DNA from: Adiantum capillus-veneris
Taxonomy: Eukaryota; Streptophyta; Polypodiopsida; Polypodiales; Pteridaceae
DNA length: 64,000 nucleotides
Reading direction: 5' to 3'
Assembly (NCBI GenBank): GCA_014529385.2
Contig: CM043959.1
Span: 55,244,253-55,308,252 of the forward strand
Shown here: positions 45,381 to 56,600 of the stretch, in pieces
Layout of the letters: the number at the start of each line of letters is the position of its first letter
Numbering within the stretch: the first letter of the stretch is position 1
Program-made: the position numbers and the translations under genes
The notes under the pieces: model-generated
The model's input: the letters and a program-made list of their open reading frames with translations, nothing else
What the model was told of the DNA's origin: nothing
Databases searched by the model: none

Positions 45381-46810
45381 TTTTAAGTTTAGTGAAGTGA
45401 AGGAGGGAGTCCAAAAGACACTCATTCATTGAGCACAATGAGGTATGAGCATAGACGCTTCTACATCAAAACCCTTCTTGAGAACGTGGAACTATTGCAA
45501 CATCCTTTGATGCCACATGTGCTACATTCTTTTCTTGAAGCACCCATCAACTCCATCTTTCACACTGCATGATTTTGTTTGAAAAAAAATTCATAATCAA
45601 GAAAAAGACGATTCTGAAGAATTTTGAGAACTTTGGTGCTTTCGACTCGGCATCGGACTACATTGAAAGAGATTAGAAGAGACAAAAGTGGTGGGTTGAG
45701 AGAGGCGGCCAATCAAGAAGAAGAGGTGGAGAATTGAGGAGAGGTGGAAGAAGCGGATTAAAAGCTCCAAGATTCCAAACTTGGCAAGCATAAGCCCTTC
45801 GAGTTGTGCCTGCCACCAACACCATGGGAACTCCCTCTTGCATGAAAAAAATTATTCCGTCGCCACTGCCAAAGTGCACCAGGACTACATCAAAGGAGGC
45901 ACCCTAGACTACTGAACCTTTTTCCATTCTTCCTCGCGGCCTGACAAGGCCTCTACAGGATGCCAAACCCCTTCCCCTGCACGGCGTTGTCGCCCTCCTC
46001 AGTTGTACGCTGCCATATTCGATTTCTTGCATGTACACACCTTTTCAATAAAAGATGTGGCTAAATTTACTTTTACTTTTGGTCAGCCACCTAGTGAGCT
46101 CCCAAAAGCATTTCTTTAAGCATCAGTTCACACATCTCCTCAACTCCTTAGTCCGATAATCTGTTGGTGACCGAATTTCTATTGATTTGGCCGTCCAATT
46201 TTGGAAGCTTTGATCGCCCCGTCTTACACTCTTTTTTGACCGCCCACCACACTCAGTTACCATCTAAACCAAGTTCATTCAATATTTAAAAGTTCATACA
46301 CATCCTGTAACCGTAGCTAGCTCGCAATAACTTTTCGAAAGCTCTTCCAACTCAACCTTCACAAGGGCCGGCTGTTAACCACAACCAAGTAAATGGCAAC
46401 TAACGCTACTACCCAAAATACATTGAGGAAGTTGAATTTCTCTACCGACCAACGTCTATCATTGGGACACGGGAGTTCAAACGCAAAAACATTCAATCTA
46501 CTTGCATTTGACTTGTTCAACCGATCACCACTTTCGACTTTGTCCTGGTGCTCCACATTTGATTTTCTCATTAATTATGCATACCAAGCATATATATATT
46601 TCTATATAACCATTTTATTTTATTAAAAAAATAAAAAGAGAGAGAGAAAAGCACGGCGTCATGGCCCATCTTCCACAGCCCCCCACTGTTGCGCAAATTT
46701 GCATCAATCACTTGCATATGAATGCATGCTAAGGCAAGAATTAGAAGATAAGCTATTGCACGCTACTCGTAGCAAATCTGCACCTGTTCCTTAAAAAAAT
46801 AAAATTAGCT
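45381..46810. other. Gene-poor stretch
   Basis: No gene, LTR or structured repeat recognised. AATAAA occurs near 46049. Short open frames on both strands look random. Confidence 0.5.
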
Positions 46811-47110
46811 GAAAAGATTTTACATTTAAAGATTTTGATGGCACTAAAGACGACAACACAGTACTGGCATGGGTTAGTCAATTGGATGACTACTTCCATG
46901 ATGAAGACTTCCCCGAGCGTGACATGGTGAAGTGTGCATCAAATCAACTTACCAGTAGAACTGCCCTATGCCACCAAACAACACGGTAGAAGACCTCGCA
47001 CCTGGCATGCATTAGTTGGCTTTACCCCATTTTCTACCAACACAGTACCAAGCTAAAGCACGATGCCAATGGGATTTAATTCGCCAAGGTAGAAATGAAG
47101 ATGTACATGC
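46811..47110 (+). pseudogene. Ty3 gag fragment related to gag of M
   Basis: Reads FKDFDGTKDDNTVLAWVSQLDDYF and ERDMVKCASNQLTSRTAL. The matching part of M reads FKFDGHKIGKTVLSWLTQFDDYF and EKDKIKCASNHLSGQASL. The frame is lost near 46975. It is an isolated fragment. Confidence 0.72.
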
Positions 47111-47456
47111 CCCGTACATGCTTACACTGGCTGTTTTTGGAATTGTCTCATTCAGCTTCAAGTTATCGAACATGGAATTGCGAACACATCACGTCCAAAA
47201 TTTTCTAGATAATGAACTTTGAAACACGTCTTGTACCCATAATCTGGCCAACAAGAATAGATTGGCACGCACATCCATAGTGTTTTTATATGTTGCATTG
47301 GTTCCTTGCCTTGAAATACGACCCACGGATTCAAATATCGATAACTTGAACTCCAACACATGGGGACATTATCGTTTGTAGGGAGCTTCGTTTGTCCCTA
47401 TGTACTGCTCACAAGCCTCTCCCTAGCTAAAGCTAGGTGCGGCAATTGCCACTTGA

Positions 47457-47660
47457 CTAGAAATTTGGCGTTGTGGCCACTATGGTTGCCGCCATGTGTG
47501 CCATGTTGATCTCCTCTATCAAATCTTTATCACTGTTATCTCTATCTAGCTTAGCTTTGCCTTTGACCTCTTGTGACTTCCTACTTTTGCCTTTGGCTTC
47601 ACATTCTTGAGCCAAACAGAGTGTCTTCTTGCATTTATAACAACAGCTCTTGGACCTCAT
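47457..47660 (-). pseudogene. Possible gag zinc-knuckle fragment, minus strand
   Basis: Encodes CCYKCKKTLCLAQECEAKGKSRKSQ, which resembles a damaged CCHC knuckle with a basic tail. Similar sequence reappears right of Copia-2 (53284-53540) in two tandem copies about 140 bp apart, so Copia-2 landed inside this host sequence. Confidence 0.42.
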
Positions 47661-47745
47661 GGTATTGAGGCAAATAACTGAGCGTTGGACTACTTGTCCT
47701 CATCAAGAATTCCTTTGCCTCTATCCTCTAGCAACCGCAAGAATT

Positions 47746-47941
47746 TGTTGGGGTATAAAGCCCAATGTGGTCGCCCAGGTAAGTGGGCGGGCTGCCAGGT
47801 ATGTACACATATTCTTTTGTAAAAACCTAATAAGAACTCACTATGCTCTACACATTACAGTAGAGCGAGTTCACCATATCATCGTGCTCTTCTTCTCGCA
47901 CTCTCTCTCTCTCGCGTCGCACTTCCGCTCATACTCCTTCA
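47746..47941 (+). repeat. 5' LTR of Copia-2 (196 bp)
   Basis: TGTTGGGGTATAAAGCCC to TACTCCTTCA. It is followed after two bases by TGGTGTTAGAGC (47944-47955), an initiator-Met type primer site with two changes. Confidence 0.92.
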
Positions 47942-49026
47942 ACTGGTGTTAGAGCTCAGATCGAGGCTCGGGGCAGCACCGCAGGAGGCTAGAGTCACCA
48001 GCTCAGATTGGAGTGAAATTCGACAGGCGAAGACATGGCCCCAAATCCTGTGGGAGGGCTCGGTGTTCTCAGAATTTCATTCTGAGGTCATCTCAGCCAC
48101 CGTTCAGCTTCGACAATGTTCTGCGCAGGCCATTTTCAACTACGTGGTCTCAGCGGGTGCAGATCCGACTCTGCAAATTTGGGGTTTTTCGGCCTACGAC
48201 TGCAGGTGCTGAGGATATCGACACTCCCAGAGTGTTGATTTGTGACTGTCTACACATCGAAGGACGGCTCACAGTTCTTGGAGGCGTGTCACATACGACA
48301 CGGGCGCATCTACACACAGACTGTAGGCGACATCCAGTAGTTCATCAGGTAGCTTGTGTTTGCTGCTTGATATTCCAGATTTCATCCTGACATTGCAGGT
48401 ACTTCCACATGGGATGTATTGTCAAAGATGATGTATGTCTGTTGAGGGTTTGCTAGCTGTGAGTCACGCAGCAAACAACCGCCGCAGCGGTTACAGCATA
48501 CAGTGGGAAATTTGTGGATGTATGACTTTGTGGGAAGTCTATGTATTGTCAGGTTTACTGCAGCCTTTGTTGAGGGTCGAGTGAGGTTTTATTGAGCTGG
48601 GGGATTCTCGAATGTTGAGATCCTTTCGGTGATACAGGTCTTGGAGCGATCCCTCAAGCACCCTTAGATAGGCAGCTAGGATGTATTGACTGTGAGTTAG
48701 ACAGTTGGGATTGCATCTTTGCTTTACTGCCATTGAGGCATTGTCGCAGTCTATGCTTATAGGACAGTGACAGGACAGTGAGAGACAGTACAGATGCAGA
48801 ACAGGTTTACCCACAGCTTACAGTGTCAGAGAGACAGTGTTTTTTGAGCTGTTTTTTGGTCTGTTTTTAGTACACCAGAGCCATTTTACAAAGGAGACTC
48901 TGCCAAAATTTCTGCAGAATTTGAAGCTTTCTTGGTTTGACAGGTTGATATTGGTTCAGAGGTCAGTTTACAGGGGAAACTCTGCCGAATTTTTCCCAGA
49001 AAAGTAAACTACTGTGAAGCGTAGCT
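47942..49026 (+). other. Leader of Copia-2
   Basis: 1.08 kb between primer site and gag without recognisable genes. Several short direct repeats (GACAGTG, GGGGAAACTCTGCC-like) occur near 48770-49000. Confidence 0.6.
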
Positions 49027-49524
49027 ATGGCTGGATCACAGGACACTGCTCTTTACAATATCAAGAAGTTGGATGGAACCAATTTCCCATTGTGGAAGAA
49101 GCAGATTTGGCACGTGTTGGTACAAAAGAAGCAGATAAAACCTATAAAGCTCAAGGGGATAAAACCAGAAGATATGGACGAAGATGAATGGAGCGAAATG
49201 GATGAATTGGCACTTTCTACCATTATGCTGACTTTGGCAGAAAGCGTTTACTTCAATGTAGCAGACGAGATGTCGGCTTATCAAGCATGGTTAAAGCTGA
49301 GTGATCTTTATGAGAAGCAGAGTGCAGCTTCACAGGTATACTGGCTTAAGAAGCTTGTTGACTTGAAGATGAAAGAAGGGACACCTATGTCCAATCATCT
49401 GAATGAATTCAACACAATCTATAGTCAGTTGTCAGCTCAAGGTGTCAAGTTTGATGAACCTGTTAGAGCTATGTTCCTGTTGATCACATTGCCGGAAATT
49501 TGGGACACTTTTCGCTTTGAGTAA
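49027..49524 (+). CDS. Copia-2 gag (N-terminal part, frame broken at 3' end)
   Basis: The ATG at 49027 starts MAGSQDTALYNIKKLDGTNFPLWK, the standard Copia gag opening. 165 codons are open through a UBN2-like helical region (YQAWLKLSDLYEKQSAASQVYWLKKLVDLKM; HLNEFNTIYSQL; LLITLPEIWDTF). A one-base shift near 49510 ends this frame; the nucleocapsid part continues in the frame beginning near 49517. In an intact element gag and pol would be one reading frame. Gag forms the virus-like particle. Confidence 0.9.
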   Translation: MAGSQDTALYNIKKLDGTNFPLWKKQIWHVLVQKKQIKPIKLKGIKPEDMDEDEWSEMDELALSTIMLTLAESVYFNVADEMSAYQAWLKLSDLYEKQSAASQVYWLKKLVDLKMKEGTPMSNHLNEFNTIYSQLSAQGVKFDEPVRAMFLLITLPEIWDTFRFE

Positions 49525-52500
49525 TTCTGCACCTCCAGATGGTTTGAACATAGCAGGTGTAGAAGGAAGACTGCTTACTGAAGAAACCAATAGAAAGACA
49601 ATGGACAAAGGCAAAGAAACAGCCTTAGTTGTCAGGGGAAGGACCAAAGAAAAGTACAAAGGTGGAAAGAGGAATCAGTCTCGTAGCAAGTCCCGCAGTG
49701 CTAAAGGCAAGAGTGACATAGAATGCTACCATTGTGGCAAGAAGGGTCACATGAAAAGAGACTGCAGAGAATGGAAAGCAGAAAAAGGCAAAGAGAAAGC
49801 TGAAGACCATGGTGAGAAGAACAAGTCCTCAGTGAAGATTCAAGCAATAAATGTGACAAACACTGTTGCAGAGGATGACAGTTTAGTGTCAGGAGACATC
49901 TACTTCTTGAAGAATACAATGGACTCAGCTCTTCTTACAGCATCTGATGGAAACTCACTGCGTGACTGGATTATAGACTCAGGGGCATCACTTCATGTGT
50001 CTCCAAACAAGGAGTGGTTTACCTCTTATGTGACCACTAAAGATCATGTTCGGCTAGGCAATGGGCAAACATGTGAGATCTTAGGTGTTGGAGATGTTCA
50101 AGTGAAGTTTCAGAATGGCTCTTCTTTCACGCAGAAGAATGTGAGACATGTTCCCGCAATTACAAAGAGCTTGATCAGCACAGGTTTACTTAATGATGCT
50201 GGCTGCGTCACCACTTTTGGACAGAACATGTGGAAGATATCCAAGGGTTCTATGACAGTAGCACATGGAGTAAAGTCTGGAGGACTTTACATGATTTATG
50301 TATCAAATGTCTCTAAAAATGTAATCAATGTAACCGAGCAGCCGAACGTTTCTTTGTGGCATAGCCGGTTAGGACATATGTCCAAGAAGGGAATGGAAAT
50401 CTTGTCTCGTTCTGGTTATTTGCCTTGCTTTTCATTTAATGATTTTGAATTCTGTGAACATTGTCTGTATGGTAAGCAAACACAGCAGCCACATAAGCAT
50501 AGAAGCAATAGAAGAGATACACAGTTGGCACTTGTTCATAGTGATTTGTGTGGACCTATGCCTAACCTATCTCTAGGGGGAGCTTCTTACTTTATGACAT
50601 TTATAGATGATTACTCGAGCAAAGTATGGGTTTACTTTCTCAAGCACAAGGATAAGGCGTTTAGTGTTTTCAAAACGTTTGTGACACTTGTGGAGAATCA
50701 GAGTGGCAAGAAGCTTAAATGCTTACGCACTGACAATGGTGGAGAGTATATTTCAAAGGCCTTTCAGGACTTTTGTGAGTCAAAAGGTATAAAACGTGAA
50801 CTTACTGCTCCTTACAATCCTCCTCAAAATGGTGTTGCTGAGAGGATGAATAGGACCATACAAGAGAAGGTCAGAAGTATGTTGTCTAATGCACAGCTGC
50901 CAAATGGGTTTTGGGATGAAGCTGTATCAACAGCTGTTCATCTTGTAAAAAGATCTCCTAGCAAGGTTTTGCAGAAGGATTCAGTGCCAAAGATGGTATG
51001 GTCAGGCAAAATGCCCTCATACAAGCATCTCAGAGTCTTTGGCTGTGAGGCATATACTCACGTTCCAAAGGAATTTAGGAACAAAATTGAGCCAAAGAGT
51101 AGAAAGTGCATCTTTCTAGGCTATGGTAATTCTGGTGAGATGGGGTACAGACTTTGGGATCCCAAATCCAGAAAGGTTGTCCACAGCAATGATGTTCACT
51201 TTAATGAATCCAAATATCATTCTAAACCAGAGAGGGTTGAGGAGATTAGAAGAGTTGTCTTCCAAGAAGATGGACCTGCACGTGCAAGACAAAATGTCAG
51301 GGCTCAAGAGGAGCAAGGACAGGATAGAGTGGAACCACAGGTTGTGGCTGAGCCTGAGCCACCTATTGTGCGTAGATCTGGACGTGTCACGCGACCTCCT
51401 GATAGGTTTGTTCCATCTATGAACTATGTCATGTTGACTGATTGCAATGAGCCTTCATGTTACAAGGAAGCAGTGCAAATGAAGGACTCCGGGAATTGGC
51501 AATTGGCCATGCAGTCAGAGATGACAGCTCTGCATAAAAACAAGACATGGAAGCTAGTTAAATTACCACAGGGCAAAAAGGCTCTACCTTGTAAATGGGT
51601 TTACAGGTATAAGATCACCGCTCATGATAGTCAGCCAAAGTACAAAGCAAGGCTTGTTGCCAAGGGCTTTAAGCAAGAACAAGGCATTGACTTTGATGAA
51701 GTCTTCTCTCCGGTGGTCAAGATGACTACATTGAGATGCTTTCTTGCATTGGTTGCCATATTAGATTTGGTGTCGCACCAAATGGATGTCAAGACAACGT
51801 TCTTGCATGGTGATTTAGATGTGTAAATTTACAAGCAGCAGCCAGAAGGGTTTGTTTAGAAAGGCAAGGAAGATTGGGTATGCCAGTTGTTAAAGAGTCT
51901 TTATGGCTTAAAACAATCACCGAGGGCATGGTACCATAAATTCCATAAGTTTATGCTTTCTCAAGGCTACAAACGTAGTGAGTTCGATCACTGTCTATAT
52001 ACAAAGAAGGCTAAGGATGGTAATTGGCTGATCCTTATTTTGTATGTGGATGACATGTTGATTGCTGGCAAGCACTTGGAAGAAATTTCAGCTTTGAAGT
52101 CAAAGATGGCAAAATCGTTTGACATGAAAGACATGGGTGAGGCAAGTCATATACTTGGTATGCGCATTGAGAGAGACAGATCAAAGAAGTTGATTTGGTT
52201 ATCTCAAACAGAGTATATTGACAAGGTTTTGCAACGTTTCAATATGGAGAAGGGAAAGGCACTGAGTGTTCCATTGCCACCATATGTGAAACTTAGCAAA
52301 CAAGATTGTCCTGTGTCTGAGGAAGAACAGGCTGAAATGGATAAGATTCCATATGCGTCTGTAGTGGGTAGTTTGATGTATGCAATGATTGCTACTCGCC
52401 CAGACATTGCATTTGCAGTGGGAGTAGTAAGTCGATACATGTCAAACCCAGGCAAGAAACATTGGGAGGCAGTGAAAGGAATATTGAGATACCTGAAAGC

Positions 52501-53002
52501 TACAAAGAGTATGCGTATATGCTATGGGAGTCAGGAGCTAAGTGTAAAGGGTTTTACAGACTCAGATTATGCAGGTGACTTAGACAACCGAAGGTCTACG
52601 TCAGGGTATATCTTTACATTGGCTGGTGGAGCAGTATCATGGCGTTCTAGATTACAAGATTGTGTTACTCAGTCTACTATAGAGGCTGAATATGTTGCAG
52701 CATCAGAGGCATGCAAAGAATCAATTTGGCTTAATCGACTAGTAACAGATTTGGGAATCAAAGAAGAGATGCCTGTGTTATATTGTGATAGTCAAAGTGC
52801 TATACAATTGGCTCGCAATCCAGTTTATCACTTAAAGACAAAGAATGTGGATGTGAAGTATCATTTCATCAGGGAAATGCTCAAGGATAAGCAACTTCAG
52901 CTTGTCAAAGTTCACACCACAGAAAATCCTGCTGATCTACTTACAAAAGGACTTCCCTCAGAGAGCTTTGCGCATTTTCGCAAGCAGTTAGGTGTAGGGT
53001 AG
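49517..53002 (+). pseudogene. Copia-2 gag end and pol: zinc knuckle, protease, integrase, RT, RNase H
   Basis: A single frame is interrupted only by TAA at 51824-51826 and TAG at 51857-51859. Domains in order: knuckle CYHCGKKGHMKRDC (~49724); protease IIDSGASLHV (~49970); integrase HHCC region (LWHSRLGHMS...CEHCLYGK), catalytic core with HSDLCGPM, FIDDYSS, LRTDNGGEY and NGVAERMN; RT from WKLVKLPQGKKALPCKWVY, LVAKGFKQEQGIDFDEVFSP, and YVDDMLIAG (~52041); RNase H with TDSDYAG, TIEAEYVA and YCDSQSAI; end NPADLLTKGLP. Both stops fall in the RT, where Glu-Glu is expected before IYxxQPEGF and shortly after it. All catalytic acidic residues seem present. Confidence 0.95.
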
Positions 53003-53091
53003 TACATCACTTCTCTACATCTCTTGTATATTAGCTTGTATAGTAGCTTCTCTCACACTTAAAGTACCACATTGGACTTTAAGTGGGAGGT

Positions 53092-53283
53092 TGTTGGGGT
53101 ATAAAGCCCAATGTGGTCGCCCAAGTAAGTGGGCAGGCCGCCAGGTATGTACACATATTCTTTTGTAAAAACCTAATAAGAACTCACTATGCTCTACACA
53201 TTACAGTAGAGCGAGTTCACCATATCGTCGTGCTCTTCTTCTGGCACTCTCTCTCGCGTCGCACTTCCGCTCGTACTCCTTTA
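53092..53283 (+). repeat. 3' LTR of Copia-2 (192 bp)
   Basis: Behind a purine-rich AAGTGGGAGGT tract. The terminal CA has become TA, and GAATT follows. Confidence 0.92.
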
Positions 53284-53288
53284 GAATT

Positions 53289-54161
53289 TGCATTTGGCTT
53301 CACATTCCGAGCCAAACAAATTGACGACTTCCTTGAGAATATCCAGGCATAGGCTGCTAATTGAGTGTTATCCATGTCGTCCTTGTTAGGCTGTGTCTGG
53401 ATTCACAATTGCGAGCTGTCCTTGTCCATTTTCATTTGGCTTCGCAATCTTGATCCAAACAAATTGACAACTTTCTTAAGAACTTCGCCCATGCATAGGC
53501 TACTAACTAGGTGTTGGCTAATACATTTTCCATAAGTGATAGTTGGTGTTGGTTCATCATCGATGTCGAGGGTTCATGGAAGTATTTGTTGGCTTTGCTT
53601 TTCATCTCAAAATGTTGCCCAGCTCTAAAGCCTTTGAAGCACTAAACAAGATGCAAAGCACATGTAGGCCCCAAGATAGGCCGTTCATATGCATTTCAAA
53701 ACACCCACACTGGAAGGCACCCAAAGCCTATCAATCTACCTACAACGTTTTAAAACATTGGTGGATTATTGCTCTTCACTATTGGGGCCCTTTGTAGCAT
53801 GCATTTCAAAATGCAATCGGGGCCTCCTCTTGCGGGCAAGTGGTTTTGGCCACAAAGTACACACTAGCCGTTGGCATGGGCTAATCTTGCAAGCATAACA
53901 AAACACATGCAAGGTTACGATCGTCTTTGAACCAAGCATTTTGAAATGTTGTCTCCTCTTGCCTACGAAAACTATAACCAATGCACTAATATTTCAAAGC
54001 CTAGCCGCCTCCAAGCATCAAAGCACAAGTAGAAGAAAAAACAACGATGCAATGAGCGTTTTAGAGCACTGCTGTTGATGCTCCTTTACTTTTTGCCAAG
54101 TATTCTTCTCCTATTCCTCTTCTTTACGGTGATACCCTCTCCCGCAATCAATGAGCACCAA
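53289..54161. other. Flank with a ~140-bp tandem duplication
   Basis: 53284-53420 and about 53424-53545 share GCATTTGGCTTC, CCAAACAAATTGAC and GCATAGGCT, so one ~140-bp unit is duplicated. The remainder to 54161 has no recognisable gene. Confidence 0.5.
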
Positions 54162-54218
54162 GCTCTAATACCGTGTCAAAGTTGATAATGCAGAAGCGTA
54201 GAGCAATGGGGAGAATAC

Positions 54219-54261
<43 letters not shown>

Positions 54262-54661
54262 ACCAACCAATTGGGCAATGAACTAGTGATTCATAATGGG
54301 GGCAAAGTGGTGCTTATATACTAGCGTAGGGGCCCTTAAGTACCCCCCTTAGTAAATTGCCCTACCCAAGATTTGACACATAAGTAAAATAAATACCTAA
54401 AGCCAAAATAAATATTAGGATCACAGTGGGCTATTCACTTGAAATGCTATAACTTTAACAAGAAGAATCGGAGAAAACTAAGAGATATGATATTTGGATG
54501 ATGTTGTGATGAAGGGGAAGAAAGGGAGATAATGGTTTTTAGACTCCTTTAAATTCAAATGGTTGATCATGGGTGTGCTACAGAGAGAAATATTGTTCCA
54601 CACACGTAGAATAGAATATCCCATTGCTCTAAGCTGGGGGCGGGGGGGGGGGGGGGGGGGG

Positions 54662-54703
<42 letters not shown>

Positions 54704-54823
54704 GAGATAGTGGGAGAGAATGAGCAGATCTGTAACCTTAAGAGATCCCCACTTTTTGTCAGAACTAGGCAGCAGCAAAGAATGTCATTTCAATGATTGG
54801 GAGAGGAAACTGGCTTTGATGTA

Positions 54824-54878
<55 letters not shown>

Positions 54879-55187
54879 ACTTTCTTTTTTGGTAGGTGGA
54901 GGGCAAACAAGTGCTCCCTTTAATAACCTCAAAGTGTGAGAGAGTGGTTTCAATGTAAGAGAGAGAGGAGAGTGTGGGGAAAAGATAATTAAAATTTTGA
55001 AACATATATTATAAAATTAAGTTGTTCATCTCTCTTTTGGTAAAAATCCCTATTTTAAAAGACAAAATATAGAAATAACGTTTTTAAAACTCCAGTATAG
55101 GCCCTTTTTCCCACTCTTCTAGGCTTGGTCAAACTTGGCTTAATCCTTAAGCATTTCCTTAAACTTCCAAATAAAGGGGCCCTCCTA
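54162..55187 (-). repeat. Minus-strand LTR with primer site, truncated internal region
   Basis: On the minus strand an LTR ends at 54174 and is followed by GGTATTAGAGC (54172-54162), a primer-site variant. A TATA box TATATAAGC lies at 54312-54320 on the minus strand, so transcription would run left. Purine repeats lie at 54221-54256, 54642-54700 (23 G then GA repeats) and 54832-54870. Copia-3 is inserted at 55188. The far end of the LTR was not located. Confidence 0.55.
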
Positions 55188-55192
55188 TAACC

Positions 55193-55382
55193 TGTTACCA
55201 TATACATATGGTAGTTTTCCTCTTTAGGAGGTTTTTTCCCCCGTGCATTGTATACACGCCCATCACTCTAGGGCTATCTATCTTTCCATTGCACACTAAG
55301 TAATACACTCTCTATTGTGTGCCTTGAGCTTCCTTCATCTTCTCCAAGCTGTGTGCGTTTCTCTGCAACCCTAATTCCAACA
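55193..55382 (+). repeat. 5' LTR of Copia-3
   Basis: TGTTACCATATAC to ATTCCAACA, followed by ATTGGTATCAAAGC. A ~37-bp internal segment present in the 3' LTR (around 60129-60165) is deleted. Confidence 0.9.
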
Positions 55383-55745
55383 ATTGGTATCAAAGCAGGT
55401 TACGTCCTCCCGAGCTTAGTCGCTAGCTGCTCCAGCACACGCCTGCTCACTTTCTTCTATTTCAATGAGCTTTGGCAAGCGTTCGCAGGTCGACAAATAT
55501 TTCGGGAGAGGTCGTAGAGCTCAGTCTGCTCAAATTTTTGATTCGGACTCATTTCGGCCTCCGTTTCCACTACAAGCAGGTTTGCACAGGCTATCTCGTC
55601 ATTTTGTGCAGAATTTCTGTCAATGCCGTTTTCTGCATAACAGGTGCCTTATAATCTTCTATGGTTTGTGCTATATGGCACGTGTTGTTCCCACTCCATT
55701 TCTCCTATGTTCGGGCAGTTTTCACATCAGGTGCATCATTTACCA
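55383..55745 (+). other. Leader of Copia-3 with primer site at 55385-55396
   Basis: TGGTATCAAAGC differs by one base from the common initiator-Met site. The remaining ~350 bp up to the gag ATG holds no recognisable gene. Confidence 0.65.
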
Positions 55746-56600
55746 TGGCTGACAACAACACAGATGTGTTCAAGATGTTTGCTATTGAGGACAGGTTGGA
55801 TGGGGACAATTACCCTATGTGGGCTTATATGATGCAACACGTTCTTGTGTCAAAGGGCGTCTGGAATATTGTGCAGGGTATTGATGTACGTCGTGGTTCT
55901 GAGGATATAGGCGATGTTGAGGATGTTGCAGGTCTTGCTGCAAGGATTGCTGCTCTTAGAGTTGTTTTGCCTACGGCAGAACAAGCTCGTTGGGATGTAA
56001 AGGATGCGCAGGCTCATGCATTGATTGCGTTGTCTGTGAAGCGCACCATTGTTCCTCACATTCGTTCAGCAAAATCTGCAAAATAGGCTTGGGATATTTT
56101 GGCTGGTCTTTATGCAAGCCGCAATGAGGATAAAATTGCTTTGCTGCGTAAAGAGCTGGAGTCGAAGATTATGCATGAGGAAGATGATATGGACACTTTC
56201 CTTGCTAGTGTCAAGGATATCAATGAGCAACTCATTTCTGCAGGTGAAGTCATTTCAGACAGTTCCCTAGTGCAGACTGTTCTTGGAACCTTACCAGATT
56301 CTTACAAGACTTTTGCTAGTATTTGGAGACTTATGACCCAAGGAAATCCAGAAGTTGTCAAGTTTGATGCATTATGCACATTGATGTTGCAAGAGTCACT
56401 TTTTAGAAAAAAACAGGACTAGGCAGCGTGCAGTTGAACAGGATTTTATTGCATCTCAAAGAAAGGGTGGTAACAGTAATGCAGCCACTTATTGAGGTTC
56501 TGCTGCGAGTGGCAAAAATTCTGTTCCTAATGCTTCTGCTGGCAACAATTCGTCTGGAAATTCTTGTGATAAGGCAAAAAGAAGATGCGTTGCCATTATT
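55746..56600 (+). pseudogene. Copia-3 gag
   Basis: Start ATG at 55746 (MADNNTDVFKMFAIEDRLDGDNYPMWAYMM read with spacing; LDGDNYPMW is the family motif). An in-frame TAG at 56084-56086 interrupts a frame that otherwise continues to 56422. A shift in an A-run near 56410 and a further stop near 56492 follow. The zinc knuckle CHYCKANDHLIKSC starts near 56591. Confidence 0.88.

Larger units (their letters stand above)
47746..53283 (+). mobile_element. Copia-2: nearly intact Ty1/copia element
   Basis: 5,538 bp, flanked by GAATT at 47741-47745 and 53284-53288. LTRs 47746-47941 and 53092-53283 differ by about seven substitutions and a 4-bp TC indel. Primer site, leader, gag and one long pol frame follow in order. 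Damage is limited to one gag-pol frame break and two in-frame stops. Confidence 0.95.

Noticed and set aside
45381..46810. Host gene with AATAAA signal
   Set aside because: No exon-like coding precedes the signal, and the motif is common in AT-rich DNA.
48013..48390. 125-codon open frame in the leader of Copia-2
   Set aside because: No motif, upstream of gag, and not related to any recognised protein.
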